From NCBI GenBank assembly GCA_021234155.1, contig JAJEKV010000025.1, positions 14,998,390 through 15,062,389 of the forward strand: DNA of 64,000 nt. The letters run 5' to 3'. The notes beneath the pieces were generated by a model. It saw only the letters and a program-made list of their open reading frames with translations, did not search any database and was not told the DNA's origin. Shown here piece by piece: positions 14,093-24,384 of this stretch (position 1 is the first letter of the stretch; each line of letters starts with the position of its first letter). This DNA comes from Isoetes taiwanensis. Taxonomy: Eukaryota; Streptophyta; Lycopodiopsida; Isoetales; Isoetaceae. A program made the position numbers and the translations under genes.

Positions 14093-14105
14093 TTGGGAGG
14101 GAGAA
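14093..14105 (+). promoter_or_regulatory. Polypurine tract
   Basis: TTGGGAGGGAGAA lies immediately before the 3' LTR start TGTGACG. In LTR retrotransposons this site primes plus-strand DNA synthesis. The position and composition fit well. Confidence 0.8.
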
Positions 14106-15732
14106 TGTGACGTTCCAGGGGAATATACGCTATAAATACGTATATATTCTCGACTGCCACTATACAAGTCTATCTTCATAGCCTTGTATACCATAGATTG
14201 TGGCACTAGGGAGCATGACTAAGTTATTCATATAACTTTAGCCAACCTTAGGTTAAGACCATTTTCCGTGGCCTTAACCTATTGGGCACCCGCCACCACG
14301 GTCTTACCCTATTGGAGTCGTGGCATAACATGTGAACCCTAACCTATATAAAGGCCTAAACCCTAACCCTAGGCCTCTTTTAACGGCTCCAACGGGAACC
14401 TTCTTGAAACCAAAACTCCGTTTTGAGAACCGGGTTGTGGCACAAAGATAGCATGGCAGCCCCAGCGTGGCGCATTAGCGTGGAGTGGGAGCTACCCCGA
14501 ACACTGGGAAGACCATGGAGATGCCAGATTGGGAGGGAGTGCTTCTGGAGCAGGTATGTAGAGTAGTGCTCTTGGTAGATCATCCGAAGTTAGCACTCGG
14601 ATGGGTTGGTATTTAAGTAGCTAGAGTAGAGCCATCCTAGAATCCTTATTCAACATCTTGAACCCTAATCAAGGAACCCTAAGCGTAAGTTAGATATGTA
14701 TGATTAGGTTAAGATGTTCTTATGATGTTTATCATGATATGATGTATGCGGATGTTGGTTGATCATGTTCCTCCTCTTGTATTGGGAAGGGGGTAGAGAC
14801 CTAGAGCCATATGTAGTATGCTCCTAGTGTAGATCCCTTTAGTTCCTATTAGTTGGGCGGCCTGCGGCATGGGAACCCACCGGCTATGGAGGCTATGATG
14901 TGACTCCTCAAAGACTACACAACGGGCTAGAGGCAACGCGAGGGAGGATCCCGTCAGAGTGGGGGCTAGGGGGATCCCATAGTGGGCTAGGCTTATGGTC
15001 GGTCACTTCGCGGTGGGTCGCGAGCATGGGTCCGACACACCTCGAGGCGATGGTGTCATCGCCTCTCAAGAAGTTGGGTGCGTCGGCTCTTGTTTTGGGG
15101 GTTCAGGCCGGTATGAATCGCGGTGTCGCCACGATTCTCTAGCCGGGTGGAACCTCTAGACCCAGGAAGGGGAGATGCAACCCTTCCCGCCTCGGCCCGG
15201 ACCGAGGGGAGATGCAACCACGAGTAGTCCCATGGGTGATGCCATGGGATTGCGTATCCAGGAAGGCTAGAGTCATGCCGAGTCCGATTGAGCCCATCTC
15301 AGCAGTATGCAATGTGAGGGCGGATGGAGTGGTCAACCCTAGCTATTGTCTTATGCCAGCCCTTGCCATTGTTTGACTCTGGGTCGCTCTATCTTGAGGC
15401 CTAGCAGTGGGGCCATCCTCCTTATGAGTCGAGCCATGGGTAGGAGCTCTTATGTTTTATGGTTTATGATTATCTTCTTTGCTCTTATGGATATGTGATG
15501 GACTACCCTTTGAGGTAGTATGTTGTATTGCTATTGCTAGTTCCCGACGTTGTTTATGCTTCCACAGATAGGAGCCCATAGGGAAGGGCCAAGAAGACAC
15601 CTTTCGTGTCCGCCCGCACTAGGATTCTCTCGAGTCTTGGGTTAGATCGGAGGGCCCATGCGGTTGATGGACCGGGATGGGGGATTTCTTTTAATGTGCC
15701 ACCGGCCGTGATATTTAGCAGGGAGCGTCACA
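14106..15732 (+). repeat. 3' LTR
   Basis: It starts TGTGACG and ends CGTCACA, 1,627 bp. Blocks are shared with 4,215-5,822 along its whole length. A TATATAAA box at 14,345-14,352 is a likely U3 promoter. The flank GCTAG after the end is the putative target-site duplication. Confidence 0.87.
14345..14352 (+). promoter_or_regulatory. TATA box of the LTR promoter
   Basis: TATATAAA lies about 240 bp into the LTR, in the expected U3 region. The matching place in the 5' LTR (near 4,450) reads CTATAAGG and has lost it. Function is inferred from position. Confidence 0.55.
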
Positions 15733-16330
15733 GCTAGTGCTTCCTCACAATTGAATTTTGGATTTAGTGTTTGAAACTCGTTTAGATCTTTAAATTTTAG
15801 TGCTCTCCAGGTCTTTGATTAAGGCTCCCCGTGAAAACTTCTAGTTGTTAAAGACAGCTGCCTATTGGGAGCTGCCTATTGGGAACTCAGCATATTTTGA
15901 TCATGACAATCACAGACAAAGTATTTCGATAAATCAAATACATAGATTGTATTAGCACCTAATACTATGATCCTTGTTTGCATCTTCAAGGCCAACTTCA
16001 ACCATGTTTTTCTCAGCCAACTGCACCCCTTTGACGTTCACATTTTTTAGACATTGCATTTGCCTTTAGAATCGGGAACAAAAGATAAACCCTTCTAATT
16101 GAAAAGGAGCAGCTGATGGAAGACTTTCTTTGGAATGGAGTGATTTATTGACATCTTGCTTACCAGAGAGCATTCATTGCAGAATGGAACCAGTGTTCTC
16201 CAATCTCATTGATGCATGAAGCACTAATGTTTATCTCGGCAAAATCTAGGGTAAAGCACTAGCAAAGGTTAAAGAGGCTATTAACTACTCTGGAAATAAC
16301 CCCTTCATATCTTCTTTTCCAAAAGTTAGG
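15733..16330. other. No recognisable gene between the LTR and the SKI3-like exon
   Basis: No coding motif is visible. A 17 bp tandem duplication around AGCTGCCTATTGGG lies at 15,856-15,892. Confidence 0.5.
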
Positions 16331-16334
16331 CACC

Positions 16335-16477
16335 TTCAAAAGACTGGCACTCCATGCAAATGCACCTTGAGCGAAACACTCCCAAGCATACCCCAGAAGA
16401 GATGCTGCAAGCCCATATTGTGCCACTATGTAACCGGGTGACTTTGCAAGTGCTTCACAGAACATAGACATTGTGTA
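16335..16477 (-). pseudogene. Exon fragment of an SKI3/TTC37-like TPR protein
   Basis: SKI3 is the TPR scaffold of the SKI complex, which feeds RNA to the cytosolic exosome. The minus-strand frame reads FCEALAKSPGYIVAQYGL, then AASLLGYAWEC and GAFAWSASLLK. This matches the family pattern of A..L.P....AQYGLA..LL..A.EC...GAF.W...LL. The reading is followed by AAG and GTGCCT, a possible splice donor at about 16,334. An upstream acceptor near 16,477 is plausible. No other exons of the gene are recognisable within about 1 kb on either side, so this is probably an isolated fragment. Assignment rests on one exon. Confidence 0.6.
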
Positions 16478-16479
16478 CA

Positions 16480-17540
16480 TTGTACTGGCATCAGAAAAAT
16501 ATCTATATGAGAAGACATAGAAGAAAAAAATATCAAACCTGACAAAATGATGACAGGGAAAGGAGAATAATTCTACTTTGCAGAAGTGCAGATATTGTGT
16601 CTTTCTTTTTAAGATGCAGCACTAAATGCAAATATTGTGTCTTTTTTTTCAAGATCCAGCACTGGCCCATATGCCTAATGTTAAATCAAACTAATTAATT
16701 AACAAAGATCAAAAGTCCTCAAAAAGTCCTCAATCTGTTTTCACTTGCCTTGAGTGTAGCAAGTGAACATTCTAAGTTTATGATATGCGAAGGCAAGTGC
16801 CCGAGATTAAGAAGCACCCAGATTATGGGTTTTCCATCAACACAGTCCATACACCAAATGTGGGTTTCAAGTATCTTACCTCCCACAATTTAGCATAAGA
16901 AGAATAACCTCTAAGGGCATGTTGGATAGTTTTTCACAATATCTTGCCATTCTTTACTAAGTGTCTGAAACAATCCTTCACAAATTAGAGCCAAACCCCA
17001 TGAAAAGGAAGGACGAAGCATTCCAATTTCCAATTACCTGCATAAAATCATTTCCAATTTCCAATGGTATTCCAATGCCAAGAATGCACGAGGAGACTTC
17101 TGAGCACCTACCTTCTTGACAAATGCTAGTTTCCGAAGCTTCTTGACCTTCACAATCCAAGATATCGTGTAAACTCTCTTAAAATAGAATTAAATATGTT
17201 CCTTCAGATTCCAAACTAAGGTACATTCTTTTCAGTTCCATTGCAGTTTTACAATGCAGGTCAAAAGAAATGTGGCAAACAACACCTCAGCAATTTCATT
17301 GTCAGAATCCAAAGCAAACGCTTTTTGTTAGCATCGAGCAGCTTGACGAATGCCTTTATAGAGCTTTCTGTAATACTTAGTCCCCAATGTAAACAAAGAC
17401 TTCAAACCTCGTTGGTCAAGTCTTGCTCTATTCTAACGTTGAGGCGTGGGGCGCCCTTCCAAGAGCAAAATGACCTCCAAAAGTGTTATTCTTGAGTTGC
17501 TTCTTCCCTTAATCGGACTCTTGTATGGAAAGGGAGAGTG
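16480..17540. other. Non-coding stretch upstream of the SKI3-like exon
   Basis: No further exon is recognised on either strand. A short tandem duplication containing ATATTGTGTCTTT occurs at about 16,590-16,665. It may be intron of the SKI3-like gene or intergenic DNA. Confidence 0.45.
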
Positions 17541-17565
17541 CTTTTTGCTTATCATTGCTAGAGCG

Positions 17566-17835
17566 ATGCGATAATTAGTTATCGCCGATGCTGGAGTGCC
17601 CGATAATAGTGGTTATACTCGATGCGATAACTATTCTCGGTCCTCTCGATCTTGATAATAGTGATCGATCTTGAAATCTTATAACTAATTATCGATACTC
17701 CTCGATGCGATAACTAATTATCGGTACTCCCTCGGTAATTGTCGATGCGATAACTAATTATCGGATTGCTCCTCCGATGCTGATAACTAATTATCGATTA
17801 CTTAGTGACGGCAGATAAAGGCGGTTATCGAATTC
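17566..17835. repeat. Minisatellite of near-palindromic GATAACTAATTATCG units
   Basis: ATAACTAATTATCG recurs at about 17,681, 17,709, 17,749 and 17,782. A reverse-complement form, CGATAATTAGTTATCG, lies at 17,568. Units are 28-40 bp apart and separated by CGATGC-containing spacers. Each core is nearly self-complementary. Weaker GATAACG relatives continue to about 18,010. Confidence 0.75.
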
Positions 17836-18009
17836 GTCAAGCGATGTCGCTGATAACGCCCGACCCTATTGGACCGGCGGAGGTTATCAAACTGCTTGTC
17901 TGACTCGGCTCTAACGGGCCTCGTCGGCGTCTCAAAGGCCTCGTGCCAAATACGGTAGAGGGCGTGCAGTAGAAGACCCCGCATTTTGGTTATCAGCCTT
18001 AGCTAGACC

Positions 18010-19390
18010 GATAACCTTACCTTGTAAGCAAGATTAAACATAGAAAATTACAGTTTGGAATATCAATTCTCAGCCTGGTGGATGCAGCCTAAAATTTCTT
18101 TCGCTATTGCTGCTACTAACCATGGTATCTTGCCTATGGCCGGTTCTGTCTAAATTTTTCCATTTTTCAACACCTTTCTTGTGCCCTTTTTTGCACCTCA
18201 AACCCCATTCCATTCTGCTCAAAGTTTAACTGATTCTAACTAGTTCACACAAAAAGCGCAGGCTATGTCGAAGGCATAGGTTTAAATCCCTAATCAATTT
18301 CGTCCTCTGCTCTTCAATATCGTAGCCCAGCTGTGATCCATGGCAGTGGTTCGGTCAGAAAGCAATGCAGCAATAGAGAAGAAGCATGGAGTTCTAAAAA
18401 AAAATTATTATTTTCGTGTTTTTTGGCATCCACAGATTTCAGGACTTATTTTTCTTTAAAAATTTTCTGACTGATTATACGCATTTGATAAACGCATTTG
18501 GTAAATGCGACATATCCGATTAAATCCTTCTGCACAGGCAATGAACAACGTGCACAGATTTTGTTAGACCTCTCTGCAAAAAGAGAGGAAAAAGAAAAGT
18601 CATACAATGGTTCACCTTTAAATGTTTAGAGCTGGAGCTGGATTGCGGCACCGCGTACATGCTCTTCCTTCAACGACCTTCACGGTTTAGAAAAATTGTA
18701 GAAGAAAAACATAGTAGAAAAACGGAGATCATGCCAAAAGCATCTGACCGCCAGAATTGATGCCTTGGGCGGTTTGATTCTTCTATTTGCAAAAGAAAAA
18801 TAAACAATCCGGTCATTTGATTCGGCAAAGTAATTCGCAAGATAAGGAAACGGAACAATTGCACATTTCATCCTTACAAAAAAGAAAACGGAATAATTGC
18901 ACATTTCATTCTTGTCCAATAGGAGAAAAACCTCAGCATTAGAATCTTCATTCAATTTGCAGAAAGACCCATCTGATCTCTTATTCTTCACCAAATCCAG
19001 AAGCTGAGCAAATGTAATTTCACGGATTAAGGAAGCAATTTCTGGTTTAAAACCCGACACACTGAATCTATGCAGCAGCAATGCTTATCATATTGATTTC
19101 GATAGTAAAACGCCATGCAAATCCAAAATGCGAAGACAAAAAAAAAATCCGATTGAATCGACATTAGATTGACAGAAGAATCAATCAATCAATCAATCAC
19201 GAAGGTACCAGAAACCAAATTGTTCTTCGAGTAATTGCCAGACATTCTGTTGGGCGAGGTTTTGATTTGGAGGAGGGGTTTGGATGGATTTTCCTTGGAA
19301 GAGGGGCAAGGGGTAAGGGAAGGAGTCCATTGATAATCTTCCTTAACACACTGCCCCTCAAGTTTATAGTGATCGGCGGCTGAGATCAAT
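18010..19390. other. No recognisable gene; one unassigned minus-strand frame
   Basis: A 133-codon minus frame at 18,680-19,081 reads KPEIASLIREITFAQLLDL and further charged sequence. It then shows an internal duplication of a KNEMCNYSVF / RMKCAIVPF type. I do not recognise it and cannot tell whether it is coding. A short ATCA repeat lies at 19,182-19,199. Confidence 0.35.
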
Positions 19391-19509
19391 CTTGTCCGGT
19401 GTTTCGGAGCTATAACATCGGGCTACTCCATAACACCCTAGGATGTTATGAAATGGACGGATCAGAATCGATTTTGATAATGATCGGATGGCCCAAAACT
19501 CGGGCAGTG

Positions 19510-19632
19510 TGTTAAAGGGCGATAACGCCCTGGCCCTCGGGTGTTACTTCAAAAAAATTTTTCGGGTACGCGCACGCCCGAGCCATTTTGATGGCCCTCA
19601 AAAGTAACACCCTCGGCCCAGGGCGTTATCTA
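19510..19632. repeat. Foldback (inverted repeat) of about 33 bp arms
   Basis: The left arm at about 19,520-19,550 carries GATAACGCCCTGG, then CCCTCGGGTGTTACTT. The right arm at about 19,600-19,632 is its reverse complement with one or two indels (AAGTAACACCCTCGG, then CCAGGGCGTTATC). The loop is about 50 bp. It may be a MITE or foldback relic. It sits directly downstream of the 19,630-20,162 gene remnant. Confidence 0.7.
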
Positions 19633-20162
19633 CTCCTTATCAACGAGGGAAAGCTTGGGCTTATTTTTCTTCAATCGGGCAAGAGCCTTCCAGCAGAGGG
19701 ACGCCGGAACTCTGATACAGAGCAATGCCAAAACATGCAGCAGCACAAGGCCGTGCAATCTGCTGCAGCTCCGGCCATGCATTTGCATATCCGATCCCCA
19801 AAAGATTTGCTGCTTCGCCTTTCCGATTCTGACCCATCTGCCCAATCCCTCGCCGTCCCTGTTCTGCGAGAACCCACATCCCAATTTGGGCTTTTTGATG
19901 CAGAGCCCGATCTGGAAGAGCTTCTTTTCGATCGGATTCTTGACAGGCACGGAAATTTTGAAACCTGTGTATTGGGGCCATACCCATAGCTTGGCGAATT
20001 TCTCGACCCATTTGGGCTTGGCTCGCTGGAAGATGAATCGGCAGCTATTAAAGCATCTAGAGAAGAAGACGATACGCAGTTATCCAATGCCTTTGTTCTG
20101 TCCCCAGCCATAGCCACCATAGCCTCCATTTTATCAATGTCTCCATTTTTTTTTAAAGACAC
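19630..20162 (-). pseudogene. Small Cys-rich plant protein gene, frameshifted
   Basis: The minus frame at 20,162-19,671 begins MSLKKNGDIDKMEAM, although a later Met is possible as start. It is Ser-rich in the middle and reaches CMAGAAADCTALCCC at about residues 128-142. A second frame then continues LLHVLALLCIRVP, ASLCWKALARLKKNK, to a stop near 19,630. Plant proteins of an uncharacterised family share the order (GTTAECTAVCCC-like), a hydrophobic helix, then a basic RLKRRK tail. Here the Cys block and the helix lie in different frames, which implies a small deletion at about 19,740. The function of the family is unknown to me. The gene is probably broken, unless the shift is an assembly error. 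Confidence 0.55.
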
Positions 20163-20350
20163 GTGTCTCTCTCAAGTTTTTTTTTCATCAAAGAAAATAG
20201 GAAAAAGCAAAAAAGGAACATGCTTTAGATAGGAGTGACAGAAGAATAATGCCAAGTCTCTTGAGTGGCAAATAAATGTAGAGAAGAATGTCCCTTGTTG
20301 CCCATTCCTTTCAGCAGGCAATTTCAGAGGGCCTCACTGTTCTGATGAGC
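20163..20350. other. Spacer between two minus-strand gene remnants
   Basis: AT-rich, with no motif recognised. It would hold the 3' end of the kinase transcript and the 5' end of the small gene. Confidence 0.4.
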
Positions 20351-21212
20351 TTAGCGGGAACACCATATTTGAAGCATGGCCTCTTGCGCCCTTGTACTAG
20401 TACTAGAATAATATTTGGCAACCCAGGGGTGTGCCAAAATTTGCTGCACAGATATCCTTTCCTCCGGATCAGGCTGCAACATCGCCAAAACAAGGCTCTT
20501 TGCTTCCTCTGACACCAACCCAACTGGCCAATGCAAGTGTGAGGCAGCCAAATCCTCGCCATGAAGCAGTTCTTCGTGAATTTGCGCAGTTTCTAGACTT
20601 GAGAAGTGATCATTCCCAGTAAGCACCTCATACAGGATCAAACCCAGATCCCATATGTCTATCTCTGTGGAATAATATCCCTGCACAACCTCTGGAGCGA
20701 AATATCTTGGTGTTCCGACTCTGGATGTAAAACTGGGGAGCAGAACCTGAAAAACGATCCGATATGCCGAAATCTGAAACCCTAACATCATAGGGCTTTG
20801 CTGCTGAGGTCACAAGAACGTTGCCTGGCTTCAGATCCCGGTGGATGATACCCTTTTGATGAAGATCCTGTATAGCTAGAGCAAGATTTCGAATAAGAAG
20901 AGCCGCTTCCTTTTCGCATAGCCTGCCTTTCTTGACGATTACATCAAGCAAGCTACATTCGCACAATTCCATGATCAAGTGCCAGAATCCCTCGTCTTTG
21001 ATTACTTCGTGTATATGCACTATGCCAGGGCTGCTGGCTAATTTCTGCATGATCTCCATTTCCTTGATCGGCTGCTCTGTGTCTCCTACCCAGATGATTT
21101 TGCAAGCAAACTCTTTCTTACCTCCTCTTTTACTTCTGCAGAGAAAAACCGTAGCTTGGCCACCCTCGCCGATTTCCTTAAGCATATCATAGCTCTCGTC
21201 GGATGTTGGCAC
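20351..21212 (-). pseudogene. Ser/Thr protein kinase (CAMK/CDPK-like catalytic domain), one frameshift
   Basis: The first frame (21,212-20,628) carries the Gly loop IGEGGQATVFL, the lysine motif FACKII, HRDLKPGN and DFGISDRF. The second frame (20,791-20,351) carries GTPRYFAPEVVQG, DIWDLGLILYEVLTG and the final subdomain QILAHPWV. All kinase subdomains are present, but the two halves are in different frames. They join within a run of five T just after DFGISDRF (about 20,750 on plus). No EF-hands follow, so it is a stand-alone kinase domain rather than a CDPK. The start MPTSDESYDM lies in sequence that is upstream non-coding DNA in the second copy (54.6-55.2 kb). The present start is therefore a by-product of a 254 bp difference. 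It is head-to-head with the PDX3-like gene. It could be functional only if the T-run is a sequence error. Confidence 0.85.
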
Positions 21213-21363
21213 GATCCCAAAGCCAACTATCCGGCCCGTTGATGCACAAACACATTAACATGCTCGCAGAAACAGAAGCAGAAAGTAACACAGGGTTGGT
21301 GGCATTTAGAATATGACGAATTCCTTGGAAACACAGGTATGGACGAATTCCTTGGAAACACAG
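21213..21363. promoter_or_regulatory. Divergent intergenic region between kinase and PDX3-like gene (copy A)
   Basis: About 150 bp separate the kinase start from the first recognisable PDX3-like exon. The arrangement is conserved in copy B, so a shared bidirectional promoter is plausible. The true 5' exon of the PDX3-like gene may lie here too. It includes a 28 bp tandem duplication around ACGAATTCCTTGGAAACACA. Confidence 0.3.
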
Positions 21364-21892
21364 GAATGCTTCACAAAGTTTAGACGATGTATCTTATATT
21401 ACACAATCTGCTGCGGTTTCTATTGATGAAATGCTTATGGGGCCATTGGGTTTTAGCATCGATCAGCTGATGGTGCTCTTCTTCCTTTTTAATAACTTTA
21501 ACATTATTGTCATTCATTCTCATACTTATGTTCTATCTATTTATTGAGCAGGAGCTTGCAGGTTTGAGTGTTGCTTCAGCTATTTCAGAGGTATTACATA
21601 CTTATAACTATGTAAATATCGTTCAATTATTCTATCTTTCACGGCTCAGCACTTGATAGTACCTTGTCTCCAGTAGGCACTTGCCTTTACAATCTTATTT
21701 TGTGTCCAACTCGCTTTGGCATTTCACAGGTGTATCCTGTAGCTGAATATAAACGTGTCCTTGTACTATGTGGTCCCTGGAACACAATGGCGGGGATGGA
21801 TTGGTTGCAGCTCGGCATCTTCATCATTTTGGTTACAAGCCATGCATATGTTACCCCAAACAAGCCATGCATATGCAGGCCTTGTCACACAA
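21364..21892 (+). pseudogene. Epimerase-domain exons of the PDX3-like gene, copy A
   Basis: The first exon reads TQSAAVSIDEMLMGPLGF, then SIDQLM before a GT. The second is a 39 bp exon, ELAGLSVASAISE, with CAG acceptor and GT donor. The third starts [18 protein letters not shown]. There the sequence has AACACAATGG where copy B has AACAATGG. The 2-base insertion shifts the frame inside the substrate/NADP-binding loop. The family motif is GPGNNGGDG; both copies read GPW, so Gly-to-Trp predates the duplication. A sequence change near 21,860 also alters the YPKQ region. Confidence 0.85.
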
Positions 21893-23571
21893 GTAAGTTC
21901 TCATTTTGGTTCTCAATGCACATTCCATGTTTCGAGCAGAATAAACCATTGAAGGTCTTTTTTAATTCTCATGGCTTTAAAGTAGATATCATTATGTCTT
22001 CAACTTGACTTTGAAGTGCAAAAGATAGCTATAACTGCCTAGTATTACTATATCCACTGAACTGGCATATAGCAGGAAAGGAAAGTTCCCACAAGTGAAT
22101 GTACATAGAAATCGAAACGGGAGGAAGGATAAAAATGTTCTCCTTCTTTTCACCTTCTCTGGATTTAATTTGAATTGGCAACAAAAAATTATTTACTTTG
22201 TCGTGGAAATCTCCTAAAACTTATAATTTGTTATTTTATGAAGTATATAAGAGATGCCTTGCTTTTTGTTACCTGATCATTTCTGCTGAGGTCAACCAGT
22301 TCGATGACACTAATCATAAGAAAGAGCTAGATGACAGTAAGTTTGGTCATGGCCATAAAATTTGGATTCGATTCCTACTTGAGCAAGGAGGTCGAAGTAT
22401 GAACAGGAATTTGAGCTTTAAAACCTTGTGTGCTGATAACTTATAATACACTTGCAGCATGTGAAGACATGCAACACAGTTGGATAAAGTCAATACTTTT
22501 ATGTTTATGTTCACGAAATTTGCACTCAAGAAACCAGCCATTCTAATGTCTTTAGTCTTCAACATTAAAACCTAAACCTGACAGTTGTACAGGACAAAGT
22601 TTGTGTTTTTAAGTTTGGTCAATGTGATGTTATGATGAAGAATGCTCAGCACTTATTTTAATAGACTGCCCTTGTTATCTAGATTATTGATAAAACGATT
22701 TCTTGGCAGCTGAACAGCTTATCAGTCCCTTTTTATATCAGTCGAGGAGTTGCCACACAATCTTTCTTTAAAGTTTGACCGTTATCGATGTTATATTTGT
22801 GTTTTCATTTTAAAGGTATGTGAATTCACAATAGCGTTATTAAGGGAAAGAGCTTGCCAATATTGATTTACTGCTTGTACTTTCAACTCCATTTTTCCTA
22901 TGCATCTGTCCCGCATGGTGTAATCTGCAAAATACTATTGACATTGGGAATTAGTTTCTTAACTTGAAATCAGCGATCTTGCCTTTGTAAGGCTATTTAC
23001 ATTGGTTCTGCAACACTATCATGCTTTCTCATTGTGGAAGATGCCTCTGCCTTTTAATTTTGTGCTGTTTATGGTAGGTGTTTCTATGCATAAGTCAAGA
23101 ATGGAAGTGCTTGTAATGTTTCACAATAACTCTCCCAGTGGAAACTGGTGTCTTATCTGATCTTAGCATTTCATGATGAGCATGTCCTTTCTTAGCTTAA
23201 GGATCTTCAGCTTAAAATAGGGGATAAAAAATGGTGCAGAGTTCGGAATTGTTTCTATTCTTGCTTTCGTTTATTTAGTTCTTCAACATAGTCTACTATT
23301 TTAGAGATATCTAGACGTTAGCAAGCTCAAATGCCCATTTTGCAGTGCCAACTTGGATATGGGCTTATTTAGTTCTTCAACATAGAGTCCAAAATTTAGA
23401 GATATATTAACTTAACAAGCTCAAATGCCCATTTGCATGGAGCCGTATCTTGGATATAGTTTTATTCTGGATTTGGCAACCACAACCCGGTAGACTAGGA
23501 ACTATATGTCCACTGAAATAACGTGATAAATATGCACTGCCTTGCCTGTCTTTACTGATAGATATTTGCAG

Positions 23572-23708
23572 GTGAACCACGCCCCCCATTTGATGGGCTC
23601 ATTAAGCCGCTAGTTGAGACACCACGCATGGTCTCAGTTGATGTTCCTTCTGCTTGGCATGTTGAAGATGGTGATGTAAATGACACAAAGTTCGATCCAG
23701 AAATGCTG
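23572..23708 (+). pseudogene. PDX3-like exon GEPRPPFDGL, tandem copy 1
   Basis: The exon is 137 bp between CAG and GTTAGT and is open throughout. It contains GLIKPLVETPRMVSVDVPSA and WHVEDGDVNDTKFDPEML. The SVDVPSGWxVE stretch is the C-terminal part of the YjeF_N fold; here Gly reads Ala (PSAWHVE). Confidence 0.85.
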
Positions 23709-24217
23709 GTTAGTCTGTTTATGCATAAGTCAAGAATGGAAGTGCTTGTAATGTTTCACAATAACTCTCCCAGTGGAAACTGGTGTCTTATCTGATCTTA
23801 GCATTTCATGACGAGCATGTCCATTCTTAGCTTTAGGATCTTCTTTGTCCTGTTGTGTAGTTGGAGAGATACAGGGGATAAAAAGATGGTGCAGAGTTCG
23901 GAATTGTTTCTATTCTTGCTTTCGTTTTAGTTTTTCAACATAGTCTACTATTTTAGAGATATCCAGACATTATCAAGCTCAAATGCTGCAGTGCCAAGTT
24001 GGATATGGGCTTATTTAGTTCTTCAACATAGAGTCCAAAATTTAGAGATATATTAACTTAACAAGCTCAAATGACCATTTGCATGGAGCCGTATCTTGGA
24101 TATAGTTTTATTCTGGACTTGGCAACCACAACCCGGTAGACTAGGGACTATATGTCCACTGAAATAACGTGATAAATATGCACTGCCTTGCCTGTCTTTA
24201 CTGATAGATATTTGCAG

Positions 24218-24279
24218 GTGAACCATGCCCCCCATTTGATGGGCTCATTAAGCTGCTGGTTGAGACATCAGAAATACTG
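24218..24279 (+). pseudogene. PDX3-like exon, tandem copy 2 with internal deletion
   Basis: It has the same splice sites as copies 1 and 3 but is only 62 bp. Exactly 75 bp (25 codons) are missing after LLVET, removing the DVPSGWHVE motif while keeping frame. The sequence still ends before GTTAGT. Confidence 0.82.
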
Positions 24280-24384
24280 GTTAGTTTGTTTATGTGCCAC
24301 AGATAATTTTTGGTAATACGAAAAAATAGTTTTGTAATGGTTATCTGGCAATTTGATTTATATATGATGCTACATTAATGCTAG

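Larger units (their letters stand above)
4215..15732 (+). mobile_element. Decayed Ty3/gypsy LTR retrotransposon
   Basis: Two related sequences of about 1.6 kb in direct orientation (4,215-5,822 and 14,106-15,732) flank an interior of about 8.3 kb. The 3' LTR starts TGTGACG and ends CGTCACA, a perfect inverted terminal motif. A purine-rich tract lies just before it. The interior holds remnants in the order reverse transcriptase, integrase, GPY/F-like module and C-terminal tail, which is the Ty3/gypsy order. Five-base flanks are GCTGG on the left and GCTAG on the right, a plausible decayed target-site duplication. All reading frames are broken, so the copy is not autonomous. Gag and protease are not recognisable. 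Confidence 0.88.
20804..22190. repeat. Segmental duplication, copy A (kinase 5' half plus PDX3 5' exons)
   Basis: This block matches 54,591-56,185 in the same orientation with small indels. Homology starts at CTGAGGTCACAAGAACG in both. It ends near TTTACTTTGTCGTGGAAAT. Copy A lacks 254 bp present in copy B between the kinase start and the intergenic spacer. Copy A has a 28 bp tandem duplication at about 21,308-21,363 that copy B lacks. Confidence 0.92.
23082..24279 (+). repeat. Tandem duplication of intron plus exon (unit about 640 bp)
   Basis: The block beginning ATGCATAAGTCAAGAATGG occurs at 23,087 and again at 23,724. It includes a CCACAACCCGGTAGACTAGG segment and ends with the GEPxPPFDGL exon at 23,572 and 24,218. 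Offsets are 637-646 bp. A third, shorter copy of the intron end and exon starts at about 27,004. Confidence 0.88.

Noticed and set aside
14340-14375. Telomere-like CCCTAAACCCTAACCCT
   Set aside because: Only two or three irregular units inside the LTR next to the TATA box; not an interstitial telomere array.
19588-20113. Plus-strand frames of 133 and 152 codons
   Set aside because: Shadows of the minus-strand Cys-rich gene; no recognisable motif.
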